Positions 17,944 through 27,512 of a stretch of DNA of 64,000 nt are shown piece by piece; position 1 is the first letter of the stretch; the number at the start of each line of letters is the position of its first letter. The translations under genes were made by a program, and so were the position numbers. A model generated the notes under the pieces. It was not told where the DNA came from. It saw only the letters and a list, made by a program, of their open reading frames with translations, and made no database searches. Origin of the DNA: Pseudomonas benzenivorans (lineage in GTDB: Bacteria > Pseudomonadota > Gammaproteobacteria > Pseudomonadales > Pseudomonadaceae); assembly GCF_024397895.1 (NCBI RefSeq), contig NZ_CP073346.1, forward strand, positions 2,852,001 through 2,916,000. The letters are read 5' to 3'.

Positions 17944-18426
17944 CTAGAGCGTCAGTTCGATCAGCTCGCCGCGCACCCCCTTGGCGTCGATATGCAGCAG
18001 GCCCAGGCTCACCGGTAGCTTGAAGCGCCGCGGCCCGGCGCTGCCGGGGTTGAGGTAGAGCACGCCCTGGCGCGTCTCCAGCAGCGGTTTGTGCGAATGG
18101 CCGGCGATCACCACGCCGATCCCCTCGGCGCCTGGGTCGATGTCCAGTTGCTTGAGGTCATGCAGCAGGTAGACGCCGATTTCGCCGAACCTGAGGCGCA
18201 GCCGCTCCGGCAACTGCTGGGCCCAGTCGGCCCGGTCGTTGTTGCCGCGCACCACCGTCAGCGGCGCGATGGCTTCGAGGCGGGCGAGAATCTCCGGGTT
18301 GCCGATGTCGCCGGCATGGATCAGCCGGTCGCAACCCTGCAGCTGGGCCAGCGCCTCTTCGCGGAGCAGGCCGTGGGTGTCGGCGATGACGCCGATGCGC
18401 AGGCCTGGCGTTGACGATTGCGGCAT
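17944..18426 (-). CDS. YfcE/MJ0936-type metallophosphoesterase
   Basis: A 160-residue protein consisting of one calcineurin-like phosphoesterase domain. The metal-binding motifs IADTHG, HAGDIGNPEI, RGNNDRADW and AGHSHKPL follow in order, and LNPGSAGPRR ends the core. This is the YfcE family of small manganese-dependent phosphodiesterases; the natural substrate is unknown. It lies downstream of ilvD on the same strand, separated by a hairpin, and is convergent with folA (30 bp between stops). Confidence 0.88.
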   Translation of the reverse strand: MPQSSTPGLRIGVIADTHGLLREEALAQLQGCDRLIHAGDIGNPEILARLEAIAPLTVVRGNNDRADWAQQLPERLRLRFGEIGVYLLHDLKQLDIDPGAEGIGVVIAGHSHKPLLETRQGVLYLNPGSAGPRRFKLPVSLGLLHIDAKGVRGELIELTL

Positions 18427-18446
18427 TTTCCCTCCTCCTGAAACGG

Positions 18447-18472
18447 CGAAGCCCGGCCAGGGCCGGGCTTCG
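18447..18472 (-). terminator. Hairpin downstream of ilvD
   Basis: CGAAGCCCGGC (18447-18457) and GCCGGGCTTCG (18462-18472) form a perfect 11-bp stem with a 4-nt loop, 18 bp after the ilvD stop codon. There is no real T-tract, so termination may be partial and allow read-through to the phosphoesterase gene. Confidence 0.55.
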
Positions 18473-18489
18473 CGCGACTGCGGCTTGGC

Positions 18490-20328
18490 TCAGTCCTCGA
18501 GCAGGCTCTTGTCGCGCACGGCGCCCTTGTCGGCGCTGGTGGCGAGCAGGGCGTAGGCCTTGAGCGCGGTGGTCACCTTGCGTGCGCGTGGGAGCGCCGG
18601 TTTCCAGCCCTTCTTGTCCTGGGCGATGCGGCGGTGGGCCAGTTCTTCATCGCTGACCAGCAGCCTGATGCTGCGGTTGGGGATGTCGATCAGCACCTTG
18701 TCGCCATCCTGCACCAGGCCGATGGCGCCGCCGGCGGCGGCCTCGGGCGAGGCGTGGCCGATCGACAGGCCGGAGGTGCCGCCGGAGAAGCGGCCGTCGG
18801 TGAGCAGGGCGCAGGCCTTGCCCAGGCCCTTGGACTTCAGGTAGCTGGTGGGGTAGAGCATTTCCTGCATGCCCGGGCCACCCTTCGGCCCTTCGTAGCG
18901 GATGATCACGATGTCGCCGGCCTTGACCTCGTCGTTGAGGATGCCCTTCACGGCGCTGTCCTGGCTCTCGAAGATCTTCGCGTTGCCCTCGAACACCAGG
19001 ATCGACTCGTCGACCCCGGCGGTCTTCACCACGCAGCCGCCCTCGGCGATGTTGCCGTAGAGCACGGCCAGGCCGCCCTCCTGGGAATAGGCATGCTCGA
19101 CCGAGCGGATGCAGCCGTTTTCGCGGTCGTCATCCAGGCTGTCCCAGCGGGTGCTCTGGCTGAACGCGGTCTGGGTCGGGATGCCGGCGGGGCCAGCCTT
19201 GAAGAAGGTGTGCACGGCCTCGTCCCGGGTCTGGGTGATGTCCCACTCGGCGATGGCGTCGGCCATGCTCGGGCTGTGCACGGTGGCCACGTCGGTGTGC
19301 AGCAGGCCGCCGCGGGCCAGCTCGCCGAGGATGCTGAAGACGCCGCCGGCGCGGTGCACGTCTTCCATGTGGTACTTCTGGATGTTCGGCGCCACCTTGC
19401 ACAGTTGCGGGACCTGGCGCGACAGGCGATCGATGTCGCGCAGGTCGAATTCCACCTCGCCTTCCTGGGCGGCGGCCAGCAGGTGCAGGATGGTGTTGGT
19501 CGAGCCGCCCATGGCGATGTCCAGCATCATGGCGTTCTCGAACGCCTTGAAGTTGGCGACGTTGCGCGGCAGTACCGATTCATCGTTCTCGCCGTAGTAG
19601 CGCTGGCACAGTTCGACGATCAGGCGGCCGGCGCGCAGGAACAGCTGCTCGCGGTCGGCGTGGGTGGCCAGGGTCGAGCCGTTGCCCGGCAGGGACAGGC
19701 CCAGGGCTTCGGTCAGGCAGTTCATCGAGTTGGCGGTGAACATGCCGGAGCAGCTGCCGCAGGTCGGGCAGGCGCTGCGCTCGTACTCGGCGACCTTCTC
19801 GTCGCTGGCGCTTTCATCGGCGGCCACCACCATGGCGTCGACCAGGTCGAGGCCGTGGCTGGCCAGCTTGGTCTTGCCGGCTTCCATCGGCCCGCCGGAG
19901 ACGAATACCACCGGGATGTTCAGGCGCAGAGCGGCCATCAGCATGCCGGGGGTGATCTTGTCGCAGTTGGAGATGCAGACGATGGCGTCGGCGCAGTGGG
20001 CGTTGACCATGTATTCCACGGAGTCGGCGATGATCTCGCGGCTCGGCAGGGAATAGAGCATGCCGTCGTGGCCCATGGCGATGCCGTCGTCGACGGCGAT
20101 GGTGTTGAATTCCTTGGCCACGCCACCGGCCCGCTCGATCTCGCGGGCAACCAGCTGGCCCATGTCCTTGAGGTGCACGTGGCCGGGCACGAACTGGGTG
20201 AAGGAGTTGGCGACGGCGATGATGGGCTTCTTGAAGTCGTCGTCCTTCATCCCGGTGGCGCGCCACAGGGCGCGGGCGCCGGCCATGTTGCGGCCGTGGG
20301 TGGAGGTTTTCGAGCGGTAATCGGGCAT
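18490..20328 (-). CDS. ilvD: Dihydroxy-acid dehydratase
   Basis: A 612-residue iron-sulfur enzyme dehydrating 2,3-dihydroxy-isovalerate and -methylvalerate in valine/isoleucine synthesis. The N-terminus [20 protein letters not shown], the cluster-binding [10 protein letters not shown] and [18 protein letters not shown], and the C-terminal [18 protein letters not shown] are diagnostic. The ATG at 20328 matches the E. coli start; a TTG nine bases upstream is less likely. It stands alone, with about 246 bp before the stop of the ABC permease gene upstream, and a hairpin downstream. Confidence 0.97.
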   Translation of the reverse strand: MPDYRSKTSTHGRNMAGARALWRATGMKDDDFKKPIIAVANSFTQFVPGHVHLKDMGQLVAREIERAGGVAKEFNTIAVDDGIAMGHDGMLYSLPSREIIADSVEYMVNAHCADAIVCISNCDKITPGMLMAALRLNIPVVFVSGGPMEAGKTKLASHGLDLVDAMVVAADESASDEKVAEYERSACPTCGSCSGMFTANSMNCLTEALGLSLPGNGSTLATHADREQLFLRAGRLIVELCQRYYGENDESVLPRNVANFKAFENAMMLDIAMGGSTNTILHLLAAAQEGEVEFDLRDIDRLSRQVPQLCKVAPNIQKYHMEDVHRAGGVFSILGELARGGLLHTDVATVHSPSMADAIAEWDITQTRDEAVHTFFKAGPAGIPTQTAFSQSTRWDSLDDDRENGCIRSVEHAYSQEGGLAVLYGNIAEGGCVVKTAGVDESILVFEGNAKIFESQDSAVKGILNDEVKAGDIVIIRYEGPKGGPGMQEMLYPTSYLKSKGLGKACALLTDGRFSGGTSGLSIGHASPEAAAGGAIGLVQDGDKVLIDIPNRSIRLLVSDEELAHRRIAQDKKGWKPALPRARKVTTALKAYALLATSADKGAVRDKSLLED

Positions 20329-20574
20329 GGCGGTCAATCCTGCGAAGGCTGGTCAGGTCACGGGTACGGGGCCCGCTGATAGTACGTATGTTGAGCGCGA
20401 TGCGCGCCGCTGGCAAACGCCAGTGAGCGTCTGCCAGTGAGCGGGGCCGAATGGCAGGGCGGGATCACCGCTCGCTCGGCCTGGGCTCAGGAGTCCGCCT
20501 GGGTTGGGGCAGGGAATGGGGGATTCTAATCCCAGGCGGCGCGTGGGCGAAAGCGTGGGCCGACGTCGGGCGCC

Positions 20575-21432
20575 CTATTCGATCAGCTCGATGCCGCGCA
20601 GGCGTTCGGCGCGGCGGCGCAGCAGCTCGATGGTCACCAGCAGGGCGATGGACACCAGGATCAGCAGGGTGGCAATGGCCAGGATGCTCGGGTTGATCTG
20701 CTCGCGCAGGCCCGAGAACATCTGCCGGGGAATGGTGCGCTGCTGGGGACCGGCCATGAACAGGATCACCACCACCTCGTCGAAGGAGGTGATGAAGGCG
20801 AACAGCGCGCCGGAGATCACCCCCGGACGGATCAGCGGCATGATGATGTCGAAGAACACCCGCAGCGGCGTGGCGCCCAGATTGATCGCCGCGCGCACCA
20901 GGGAGTAGTCGAAGCCGGTGAGGGTCGCGGTCACGGTGATGATCACGAAGGGTGTGCCCAGCGCCGCGTGGGCCAGGATCACCCCCAGGTAGCTGCCGGC
21001 CAGGCCCAGGTCGGCGTAGAAGAAGAACATCCCGGCGGCGGTGATGATCAGCGGCACGATCATCGGTGACAGCAGCAGGGCGGTGATCAGCCGGCGCTGG
21101 GGCATGTCGTCGCGCGATAGCCCGACCGCCGCGCAGGTGCCCAGGGCGGTGGCGATCAGGGTGGCGAAGAAGCCGATGAAGAAGCTGTTCTGGATCGCCA
21201 GGATCCACTTCGGGTCGTCGAATATCTGCGCATACCAGCGCAGCGAGTAGGCCTCGGGGTCCAGGCGCAGCATGCCCTCGGTGAAGCTGAAGAAGGGTTC
21301 GACGTTGAACGACAGCGGCACTATCACCAGGATCGGCAGGATCAGGAACAGCAGCACCAGCCAGGAGCTGGTCTGCAGCAGCCAGGCGCCGAAGCGGTGC
21401 CAGAAGCCGAAGTAGGCGGGAATCTTGCTCAT
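20575..21432 (-). CDS. ABC transporter permease, PotC-like
   Basis: 285 residues, six predicted membrane spans, and the permease EAA loop (LVRAAINLGATPLRVFFDIIMPLIRPG, about 182-208) that contacts the ATPase. It belongs to the spermidine/putrescine PotC type. It is the last gene of a four-gene minus-strand operon (ATPase, binding protein, permease B, permease C), 13 bp after the PotB-like gene. The substrate, a polyamine or related cationic compound, is inferred from family only. Confidence 0.88.
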   Translation of the reverse strand: MSKIPAYFGFWHRFGAWLLQTSSWLVLLFLILPILVIVPLSFNVEPFFSFTEGMLRLDPEAYSLRWYAQIFDDPKWILAIQNSFFIGFFATLIATALGTCAAVGLSRDDMPQRRLITALLLSPMIVPLIITAAGMFFFYADLGLAGSYLGVILAHAALGTPFVIITVTATLTGFDYSLVRAAINLGATPLRVFFDIIMPLIRPGVISGALFAFITSFDEVVVILFMAGPQQRTIPRQMFSGLREQINPSILAIATLLILVSIALLVTIELLRRRAERLRGIELIE

Positions 21433-21445
21433 CGGTTTTCTGCTC

Positions 21446-22714
21446 CTAGCCCAGCTTGATATTGCTGGCGCCGACGAATCGGTCGTACAGCCAGTACAGC
21501 ACCAGGATCAGCCCCAGCAGCAGCGAGCCGAGGGCGGCGGCCAGCTCCCAGTTGTTCGAGCGCTGCATGTGGAAGGCGATGATGTTGCTGATCATCTGGC
21601 CATCGGTACCGCCGACCAGGGCCGGGGTGATGTAGTAACCGACCGAGATGATGAACACCAGCAGCGCCCCGGCGCTCAGGCCCGGCAGGGTCATCGGGAA
21701 GTAGATGCGCAGGAAGGCCGGAATCGGCCGGGCACCGAGCGACATGGCCGCGCGCAGGTAGCTGGGGTCGATGCCGCGCATCACGCTGTACAGCGGCAGG
21801 ATCATGAACGGCAGGAGAATATGGGTCATGGCCACCACGGTGGCGAACGAGGTGTAGAGCATCTCGAAGGGCGTGCCGATCAGGCCCGTGCCGAGCAGGA
21901 AGGAGTTGATCACCCCGTTGGTCTGCAGCAGCGCGATCCAGGCCGTGGTGCGCACCAGCAGCGAGGTCCAGAACGGCAGCAGCACCAGCACCAGCAGCAG
22001 GTTGGCGCGGTTCTCCGGCAGGCCGGCCAGGTAGTAGGCCAGCGGGTAGCCGAGCACGGCGCAGAGCAGGGTGATGACCAGCGCCATGTTCAGGGTCTTG
22101 GTGTACAACTGCAGGTAGATCTGCGTGTCCTCGCGCACCTGGATGCCCTGCTCCTGGTCGATCTCCAGGTCCATGGCGGTCAGGTAGTAGTCGTAGGTGT
22201 AGGGCTGGCCGGCGCGCTGGATGGCGAACCACAGCTCCGGTTTCTCCCAGTTGCGGTGGGCCTTGAGCACCGTCCCGGCGCCCTGGCTTTGCAGCTGTTC
22301 GGCATCGAGCCGGCGAACCTTGCGGGCGGTGGACTTGACCACGCTGGACATGCCGGCATAGGCGCGGTTGATCTCCTCGGCCAGCTTGCCGGACAGGCGC
22401 TGCTTGGCCAGCCCGTGCAGTTCGGTGGCGAACACGCCGAAGGTCTGTTGATCGGGGGTGGTCTTGCCGTCCCAGCGCTCGAGTTCGGCCAGGGTCAGCG
22501 GAATCAGTTCGGCCACGGTCGGGTGGTGCACGCTGCGCCACAGCATGGTGCCGATCGGGGCGACGAAGGTCAGCAGGATGAAGGCCAGCAGCGGCACGAC
22601 GAAGAGGAAGGCGGTGATGCGCTTCTTGCGACGGGCGCTGGCGGCTTGGCCGGCTTCTGTATGGGTCAGGGAAGACAAGCGGCGACTCCTAAACGACGCG
22701 GTGGCGGCGCTCAT
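21446..22714 (-). CDS. ABC transporter permease, PotB-like with large insert
   Basis: 422 residues, longer than the usual PotB of about 280-300. TM1 (about 35-57) is followed by a hydrophilic, Lys/Arg/Gln-rich insert of about 140 residues (60-205), presumably periplasmic. Then comes the standard permease core with the EAA loop SYLRAAMSLGARPIPAFLRIYFPMTLPG and five further spans. The insert has no recognised motif and might dock the binding protein. The position in the operon (after the binding protein, before PotC-like) supports its being the second half of the membrane channel. Confidence 0.87.
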   Translation of the reverse strand: MSAATASFRSRRLSSLTHTEAGQAASARRKKRITAFLFVVPLLAFILLTFVAPIGTMLWRSVHHPTVAELIPLTLAELERWDGKTTPDQQTFGVFATELHGLAKQRLSGKLAEEINRAYAGMSSVVKSTARKVRRLDAEQLQSQGAGTVLKAHRNWEKPELWFAIQRAGQPYTYDYYLTAMDLEIDQEQGIQVREDTQIYLQLYTKTLNMALVITLLCAVLGYPLAYYLAGLPENRANLLLVLVLLPFWTSLLVRTTAWIALLQTNGVINSFLLGTGLIGTPFEMLYTSFATVVAMTHILLPFMILPLYSVMRGIDPSYLRAAMSLGARPIPAFLRIYFPMTLPGLSAGALLVFIISVGYYITPALVGGTDGQMISNIIAFHMQRSNNWELAAALGSLLLGLILVLYWLYDRFVGASNIKLG

Positions 22715-22744
22715 CCCGCAACGCAGGATGAGCGCCTGGGGGCG

Positions 22745-23818
22745 TTACTTAAGCAGCCATTCGTTGAATTTTTCGCCGAGGGACTCGCCATAGTCGGCCC
22801 AGAACTCCGAACCGGCCTGGAGACCGACGTCCAGGTGCGCAGTCGGCAGGTGCGGGGCGGCGGCCGGGTCCATCATCGGCGCGGAGGACTTGCGGGTCGG
22901 GCCGTAGGCCACGTCCGACATGCCCGCCAGCGGCTTGGACTGGGTCGCATAGGCGATGAACTTGAAGGCCAGGTCCTTCTTCGGCGAGCCCTTGAGCACC
23001 GACCAGGCGTCGAGGTCATAGACGTGGCCGTCCCAGACGATCTCGAAGGGCTTGCCTTCCTGACGGATGGCGTCGTAGAAGCGCCCGTTGGCCGACTGCA
23101 CCAGCACCGCGCCGCCGTCGTTGAGCAGTTGCGGGGCCTGCGACCAGGAGTCGAACCAGACGATGTCGTTCTTGATGGTGGCCAGCTTGTCCAGGGCGCG
23201 CTGCTGGCCTTCCGGGGTGGCCAGCACCTCGTAGACTTCTTTCGGATCTACGCCATCGGCGAGCAGGGCCCACTCCATGTTGACCTGGGGACGCTTGCGC
23301 ATGGCGCGCTTGCCGGGAATCTTCTTGGTGTCGAAGAAGTCTTCGATGGAGGCGGCGGGGGTGCCACCGATGGTGTCCTTGTTGTAGGCGAAGACCACCG
23401 ACCAGACGATGTTGCCGATGGCGCACTCACTGGCCAGGGCCTCGGGAATGAAGTCCTTCTCCGCCGGGGTGCCGTCGGCGCCGGCCGGCAGGATGTCCCG
23501 TGGAATGGTTTCAAGCAGGCCTTCGGAGCAGGCGCGCTCGAGGTCGATCACCTCGACGTCGACCACGTCCCACTGGATGTTGCCGGACTCGACCTGGGCC
23601 TTCATTTCCGCCACGCCGCCGGAGTAATCCTCGAACAGCACCTTGATCCCGGTGTCCTTCTGGAACGGATCGATCATGTGGTTCTTCTGCGCCGCGCCGT
23701 AGGCGCCACCCCAGGACACCACGGTCAGGCTGTCCTCGGCGCTGGCGGCGAAGGACGCCGTGCCCAACGCCGCAGCCAGGGCGAATACGGAAAAGCTGGT
23801 AGTCAGTGATCTAGCCAT
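22745..23818 (-). CDS. ABC transporter periplasmic substrate-binding protein, PotD-like
   Basis: 357 residues with a clear Sec signal peptide (MARSLTTSFSVFALAAALGT, cleavage near ASAED). The mature protein starts LTVVSWGGAYGAAQKN, the typical opening of PotD/SBP_bac_8 binding proteins. Segments WDVVDVEVIDLERACSEGLLE and GNIVWSVVFAYNKD line the ligand cleft in the family. The ligand could be putrescine, spermidine, GABA or another amine. It lies between the ATPase gene (30-bp gap) and the PotB-like gene (30-bp gap). Confidence 0.88.
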   Translation of the reverse strand: MARSLTTSFSVFALAAALGTASFAASAEDSLTVVSWGGAYGAAQKNHMIDPFQKDTGIKVLFEDYSGGVAEMKAQVESGNIQWDVVDVEVIDLERACSEGLLETIPRDILPAGADGTPAEKDFIPEALASECAIGNIVWSVVFAYNKDTIGGTPAASIEDFFDTKKIPGKRAMRKRPQVNMEWALLADGVDPKEVYEVLATPEGQQRALDKLATIKNDIVWFDSWSQAPQLLNDGGAVLVQSANGRFYDAIRQEGKPFEIVWDGHVYDLDAWSVLKGSPKKDLAFKFIAYATQSKPLAGMSDVAYGPTRKSSAPMMDPAAAPHLPTAHLDVGLQAGSEFWADYGESLGEKFNEWLLK

Positions 23819-23848
23819 TGCTGTGCTCCATTGCCTGTTGTTGTGTTT

Positions 23849-24967
23849 TCAAGACGCCGCCGGAACGGCGGGGCGATCCAGGGCCTGGCTGTCCTGGGGC
23901 AGCCAGGCCAGGGCGACCTCGTCCTTGGCGCTGAGTTGCGGGGCTGAACTGTCGTTCAGGTTTTTCACCACCAGCTCGGTGCCGTCGGCGGTCTCGAAGT
24001 GGTAGCGGATGTATTCGCCGACGTAGTGGCGGGTGACGAAGCGCGCCTTGACCTGATTGCCGGCTGTGCCGAGGCGGTCGGTGAAGGTGAGCTTTTCCGG
24101 GCGCACCGATACGGTGGTCGGCAGGCCGACCTCGGTGCAGTTGGCCTTCAGCGTGTCGACCTTGGAGCCGTCCTCCAGGCGCACGCCGACGGTGTCGTCA
24201 CCGACGTTTTCGATCACGCCCTTGAGCTTGTTGCTCTCGCCGATGAAGTCGGCGACGAACAGGTTGGCCGGGCGCTCGTAGAGCACGTCAGGGCGCGCGC
24301 ACTGCTGGACGATGCCGTTGTTGAACACGGCGATGCGGTCGCTCATGGTCAGGGCTTCGGTCTGGTCGTGGGTGACGTAGATCACGGTGAAACCGAGCTG
24401 CTCGTGCAGGCGCTTGATCTCGAACTGCATCTGCTCGCGCAGCTTCTTGTCCAGAGCGCCGAGGGGCTCGTCCATCAGCACGATGTCGGGGGCGAAGATC
24501 AGCGCCCGGGCCAGGGCCACCCGCTGGCGCTGGCCGCCGGACAACTGGCCCGGGTAACGGCCGCCGAAGTCCAGCAGCTCGACCAGGGACAGGTACTCGT
24601 CGACCTTGGCGCGGATCTCCTCCTTGGGGCGCTTGCGGATCTTCAGCGGGTAGGCGAGGTTTTCCCGCAGGGTCATGTGCGGGAACAGCGCGTACTGCTG
24701 AAAGACCATGCCGATATTGCGTTGGTAGGGCGCGATGCTGGTGACCGAGCGGCCGTTGATCAGGATCTCGCCGCTGGTCACGTCCTCGAAGCCGGCGAGC
24801 ATCATCAGGCAGGTGGTCTTGCCCGAGCCGGAGGGGCCGAGCAGGGTGATGAATTCGCCCTTGGCCACATCCAGGTTGAAGTCCTTGACCACCAAGGTCT
24901 TGTGGTCATAGGTCTTCTTCACATTGGTGAATTGCAGGAACGGTTTGCCCCCAGCCTGATCCGCCAT
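23849..24967 (-). CDS. ABC transporter ATP-binding protein, PotA-like
   Basis: 372 residues. Walker A is GPSGSGKTTC, the signature motif LSGGQRQRVALARAL, Walker B IVLMDEPLGALD, and the switch histidine lies in VIYVTHDQTEA. The C-terminal third (about 245-372) is a TOBE regulatory domain (VSVRPEKLTF). This is the PotA/MalK-type arrangement. As first gene of the operon it energises import by the PotB- and PotC-like permeases. Confidence 0.92.
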   Translation of the reverse strand: MADQAGGKPFLQFTNVKKTYDHKTLVVKDFNLDVAKGEFITLLGPSGSGKTTCLMMLAGFEDVTSGEILINGRSVTSIAPYQRNIGMVFQQYALFPHMTLRENLAYPLKIRKRPKEEIRAKVDEYLSLVELLDFGGRYPGQLSGGQRQRVALARALIFAPDIVLMDEPLGALDKKLREQMQFEIKRLHEQLGFTVIYVTHDQTEALTMSDRIAVFNNGIVQQCARPDVLYERPANLFVADFIGESNKLKGVIENVGDDTVGVRLEDGSKVDTLKANCTEVGLPTTVSVRPEKLTFTDRLGTAGNQVKARFVTRHYVGEYIRYHFETADGTELVVKNLNDSSAPQLSAKDEVALAWLPQDSQALDRPAVPAAS

Positions 24968-25039
24968 ATCCCTCCCCAGCCTCCGATCTAAACAGGCACC
25001 GGCTCGTGGCCTTCGCCTGACTGCGTGAGTCGACCTTTG

Positions 25040-25060
25040 CGTTCGCCAATGTTACGAACG
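25040..25060. promoter_or_regulatory. Inverted repeat upstream of the PotABCD-like operon
   Basis: CGTTCG (25040-25045), a 9-nt spacer and CGAACG (25055-25060), about 75 bp before the ATPase start codon, next to an AT-rich stretch (25063-25092) that should contain the promoter (TATAAC on the minus strand). A repressor or activator site is plausible. The rest of this 273-bp region holds no gene. Confidence 0.35.
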
Positions 25061-25240
25061 GTCGTTATATCCATAACTAAAAGCAATAAGCACGCCAGTC
25101 TCAAGTGAGCCCTGGCGACCCGCGAGTTGCTGCAGCTAAGGCTAGTTCAGCTTTGCGTTTGCGCGAGGCGGATGTGCAAAGCGGTAACAGTACGGAGGGG
25201 GAAGGCACCTGCCGACACGCACTCGGCAGGTGCGGCGTGC

Positions 25241-26437
25241 TCAACTGTTGGGCAGCAGGCGGCAGGTCAGGCTCTTGATGTAGCGGGTCTCGGCGATGGC
25301 CGGGTGCACCGGGTGGTCCGGGCCCTGGGCGCCGCGTTCGAGCAGCTGGATGTTGCGGTCCAGGTGGCGGGCGCTGGTCAGCAGGATGTTCTGCAGGTCG
25401 TCTTCGGGCAGGTGCATGGAGCAGGAGGCGCTGACCAGGATGCCGTCCTTGCCCAGCAGGCGCATGGCCTGTTCGTTGAGGCGGCGATAGGCGGCTTCGC
25501 CGTTCTTCAGGTCCTTCTTGCGCTTGATGAAGGCGGGTGGGTCGGCGATCACCACGTCGAAGCGTTCCTCGGCAGCCTTCAGCTCCTTGAGCGCGGCGAA
25601 CACGTCGCCTTCCACGCAGGTGACCCGTTCGGCGGCGCCGTTGAGCGTGGCATTGCGCTCCACGCCGTCCAGGGCGAAGCCGGAGGCGTCGACGCAGAAC
25701 ACTTCAGTGGCGCCGAAGGCCGCGGCCTGCACGCCCCAGCCGCCGATGTAGCTGAACAGGTCGAGCACTCGCTTGCCCTTGACATAGGGGGCCAGGCGCG
25801 CGCGGTTCATGCGGTGGTCGTAGAACCAGCCGGTCTTCTGTCCCTCGATCACCGGCGCCTCGAACTTGACCCCGTTCTCCTCCAGGGCGACCCACTCCGG
25901 CACCACGCCAAAGGCGGTGTCGACGTAACGCTCCAGGCCTTCGGCGTCGCGCGCCGAGGAGTCGTTCTTGAGCAGGATGCCGCTGGGCTTGAGCACCTGG
26001 ACCAGGGCCGCGAGCACCTCGTCCTTGTGCTGCTCCATGGTTGCCGAGGCCAGCTGCACCACCAGGATGTCGAAGAAACGGTCGACCACCAGGCCCGGCA
26101 GCAGGTCGGAGTCGCCATACACCAGGCGGTAGCAGGGCGTGTCGAACAGCCGCTCGCGCAGGCTCAGGGCGACATTGAGGCGGTGCACCAGCAGGGACTT
26201 GTCCAGCACATGCTTGACGTCGCGCGACAGCAGGCGCGCGCAGATCAGGTTGTTCGGGCTGAGCGCGACGATGCCCAGGGGCTTGCCGCCGGCGGCCTCG
26301 AGCACCGCCTGGGCGCCGGGGCCGAAGCCGTTGAGCGGGGTGGCGGCGACGTCGATCTCGTTGCTATACACCCACAGGTGGCCGGCGCGCAGGCGTCGAT
26401 CGGCGTTGGCTTTCAGGCGCAGGCTGGGCAGGGTCAT
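25241..26437 (-). CDS. rlmI: 23S rRNA m5C1962 methyltransferase
   Basis: 398 residues. An N-terminal PUA-like RNA-binding region (RLRAGHLWVYSNEI) is followed by a SAM-dependent methyltransferase domain: RVLDLFSYIGGWGVQAAAFGA is the SAM site, DVVIADPPAFIKRKKD the DPPAF motif IV, and SASCSMHL contains the catalytic-cysteine region. This matches RlmI (YccW). The ATG at 26437 has GGAG upstream and a TATAAT box at 26465-26470 (minus strand), so the much longer open frame to 27334 is rejected. It is divergent from the HDOD gene. Confidence 0.93.
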   Translation of the reverse strand: MTLPSLRLKANADRRLRAGHLWVYSNEIDVAATPLNGFGPGAQAVLEAAGGKPLGIVALSPNNLICARLLSRDVKHVLDKSLLVHRLNVALSLRERLFDTPCYRLVYGDSDLLPGLVVDRFFDILVVQLASATMEQHKDEVLAALVQVLKPSGILLKNDSSARDAEGLERYVDTAFGVVPEWVALEENGVKFEAPVIEGQKTGWFYDHRMNRARLAPYVKGKRVLDLFSYIGGWGVQAAAFGATEVFCVDASGFALDGVERNATLNGAAERVTCVEGDVFAALKELKAAEERFDVVIADPPAFIKRKKDLKNGEAAYRRLNEQAMRLLGKDGILVSASCSMHLPEDDLQNILLTSARHLDRNIQLLERGAQGPDHPVHPAIAETRYIKSLTCRLLPNS

Positions 26438-26569
26438 GGGGTGCTCTCCGGAAAAAAGAGCGGAATTATAACCCAGGCCAAGGGGGCAACGGTGCTGCCC
26501 GGGGACGGCTGCACAGCACCCGCGACTATCGCTAAACTGTGCGCCCCTCACCGTCCAGTAGTCGCCCGC

Positions 26570-27436
26570 ATGGCCCACGAAATCAGCGCAGAACAGATCC
26601 AGAAGGCCCTGCAGGGCATCAGTGTGCCGCCGCAGCCGCAGATCATGGTCGACCTGCAGATGGAGCAGGTCATGCCCCACCCGGATCTGCGCGTGATCGC
26701 CCGCCTCATCAGTCAGGACCCAGGCCTGTCCGGCGCCCTGCTGAAGATCGTCAATTCGCCCTTCTTCGGCCTGGCCAATCGCATCGCCTCGATCCAGCAG
26801 GCGGTCAACCTGCTCGGCTGCGACTCGGTGATCAACCTGATCAATGCCCAGTCGATCAAGGGCGAACTGACCGACGAGGCGATCGTCACCCTCAACCGCT
26901 TCTGGGACACTGCCCAGGACGTGGCCATGACCTGCCTGACCCTGGCCAAGCGCATCGGCTATCAGGCGCCCGACGAGGCCTATACCCTGGGGCTGTTCCA
27001 CAATTGCGGCATTCCGCTGATGGTCAAACGCTTCCCCGACTACATGACGGTGCTGGAGGAGGCCTATTACAGCGCCGGCGGCGAGCGCCGCGTGGTGGAT
27101 ACCGAGAACCGCCTGCTCAACACCAACCATGCGGTGGTCGGCTACTTCACCGCCAAGTCCTGGAACCTGCCGCTGCACCTGTGCGAGGCCATCGCCAGTC
27201 ACCACAACGCGCTGTCGATCTTCAGCGACGATTCCGGGCGCGACGCCCAGTTGAAGACCCTGCTGGCGATCCTGAAGATGGCCGAGCACATCTGCCAGAC
27301 CCACTGGATCCTCGGCAACCAGAGCGAGGACCACGAATGGCAGAGCATCGAGCAGCTGGTATTGGAATACGTCGGCCTGTCCGAATACGACTTCGAGAAC
27401 CTGCGCGAGAGCATCCGCGAGCTGGGTACCGTCTGA
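26570..27436 (+). CDS. HDOD domain protein
   Basis: 288 residues, nearly all one HDOD domain (about 15-215). Landmarks are LARLISQDPGLSGALLKIVNSPFFG-like repeats of the family (RLISQDPGLSGALLKIVNS), IASIQQAVNLLG, and the partial HD motifs LGLFHNCGIPLM and ASHHNAL. HDOD proteins lack phosphohydrolase activity and are thought to work in signalling, often with c-di-GMP or chemotaxis systems. No extra effector domain is attached here. The start ATG at 26570 lies 132 bp from rlmI, and mutM follows on the same strand after 76 bp. Confidence 0.85.
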   Translation: MAHEISAEQIQKALQGISVPPQPQIMVDLQMEQVMPHPDLRVIARLISQDPGLSGALLKIVNSPFFGLANRIASIQQAVNLLGCDSVINLINAQSIKGELTDEAIVTLNRFWDTAQDVAMTCLTLAKRIGYQAPDEAYTLGLFHNCGIPLMVKRFPDYMTVLEEAYYSAGGERRVVDTENRLLNTNHAVVGYFTAKSWNLPLHLCEAIASHHNALSIFSDDSGRDAQLKTLLAILKMAEHICQTHWILGNQSEDHEWQSIEQLVLEYVGLSEYDFENLRESIRELGTV

Positions 27437-27512
27437 CGCCCGCGTGGGTCGTGACTTGAACCGCCTGATAAGCTAAGGGCCCTTTTCCCGCCACTGTGTC
27501 GACCGATAGCCC

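Noticed and set aside
18634..20379. Plus-strand open frame (581 codons) antisense to ilvD
   Set aside because: ilvD is unmistakable on the other strand; the frame reads as low-information Gly/Val/His/Asp repeats.
21425..23809. Plus-strand open frame (794 codons) antisense to the importer operon
   Set aside because: It crosses three well-supported genes and lacks any recognisable domain; typical of GC-rich antisense frames.
25127..26569. N-terminal extension of the HDOD protein antisense to rlmI
   Set aside because: The HDOD domain starts at ATG 26570; the extension has no family similarity that I can see, and lies over the rlmI gene and its promoter.
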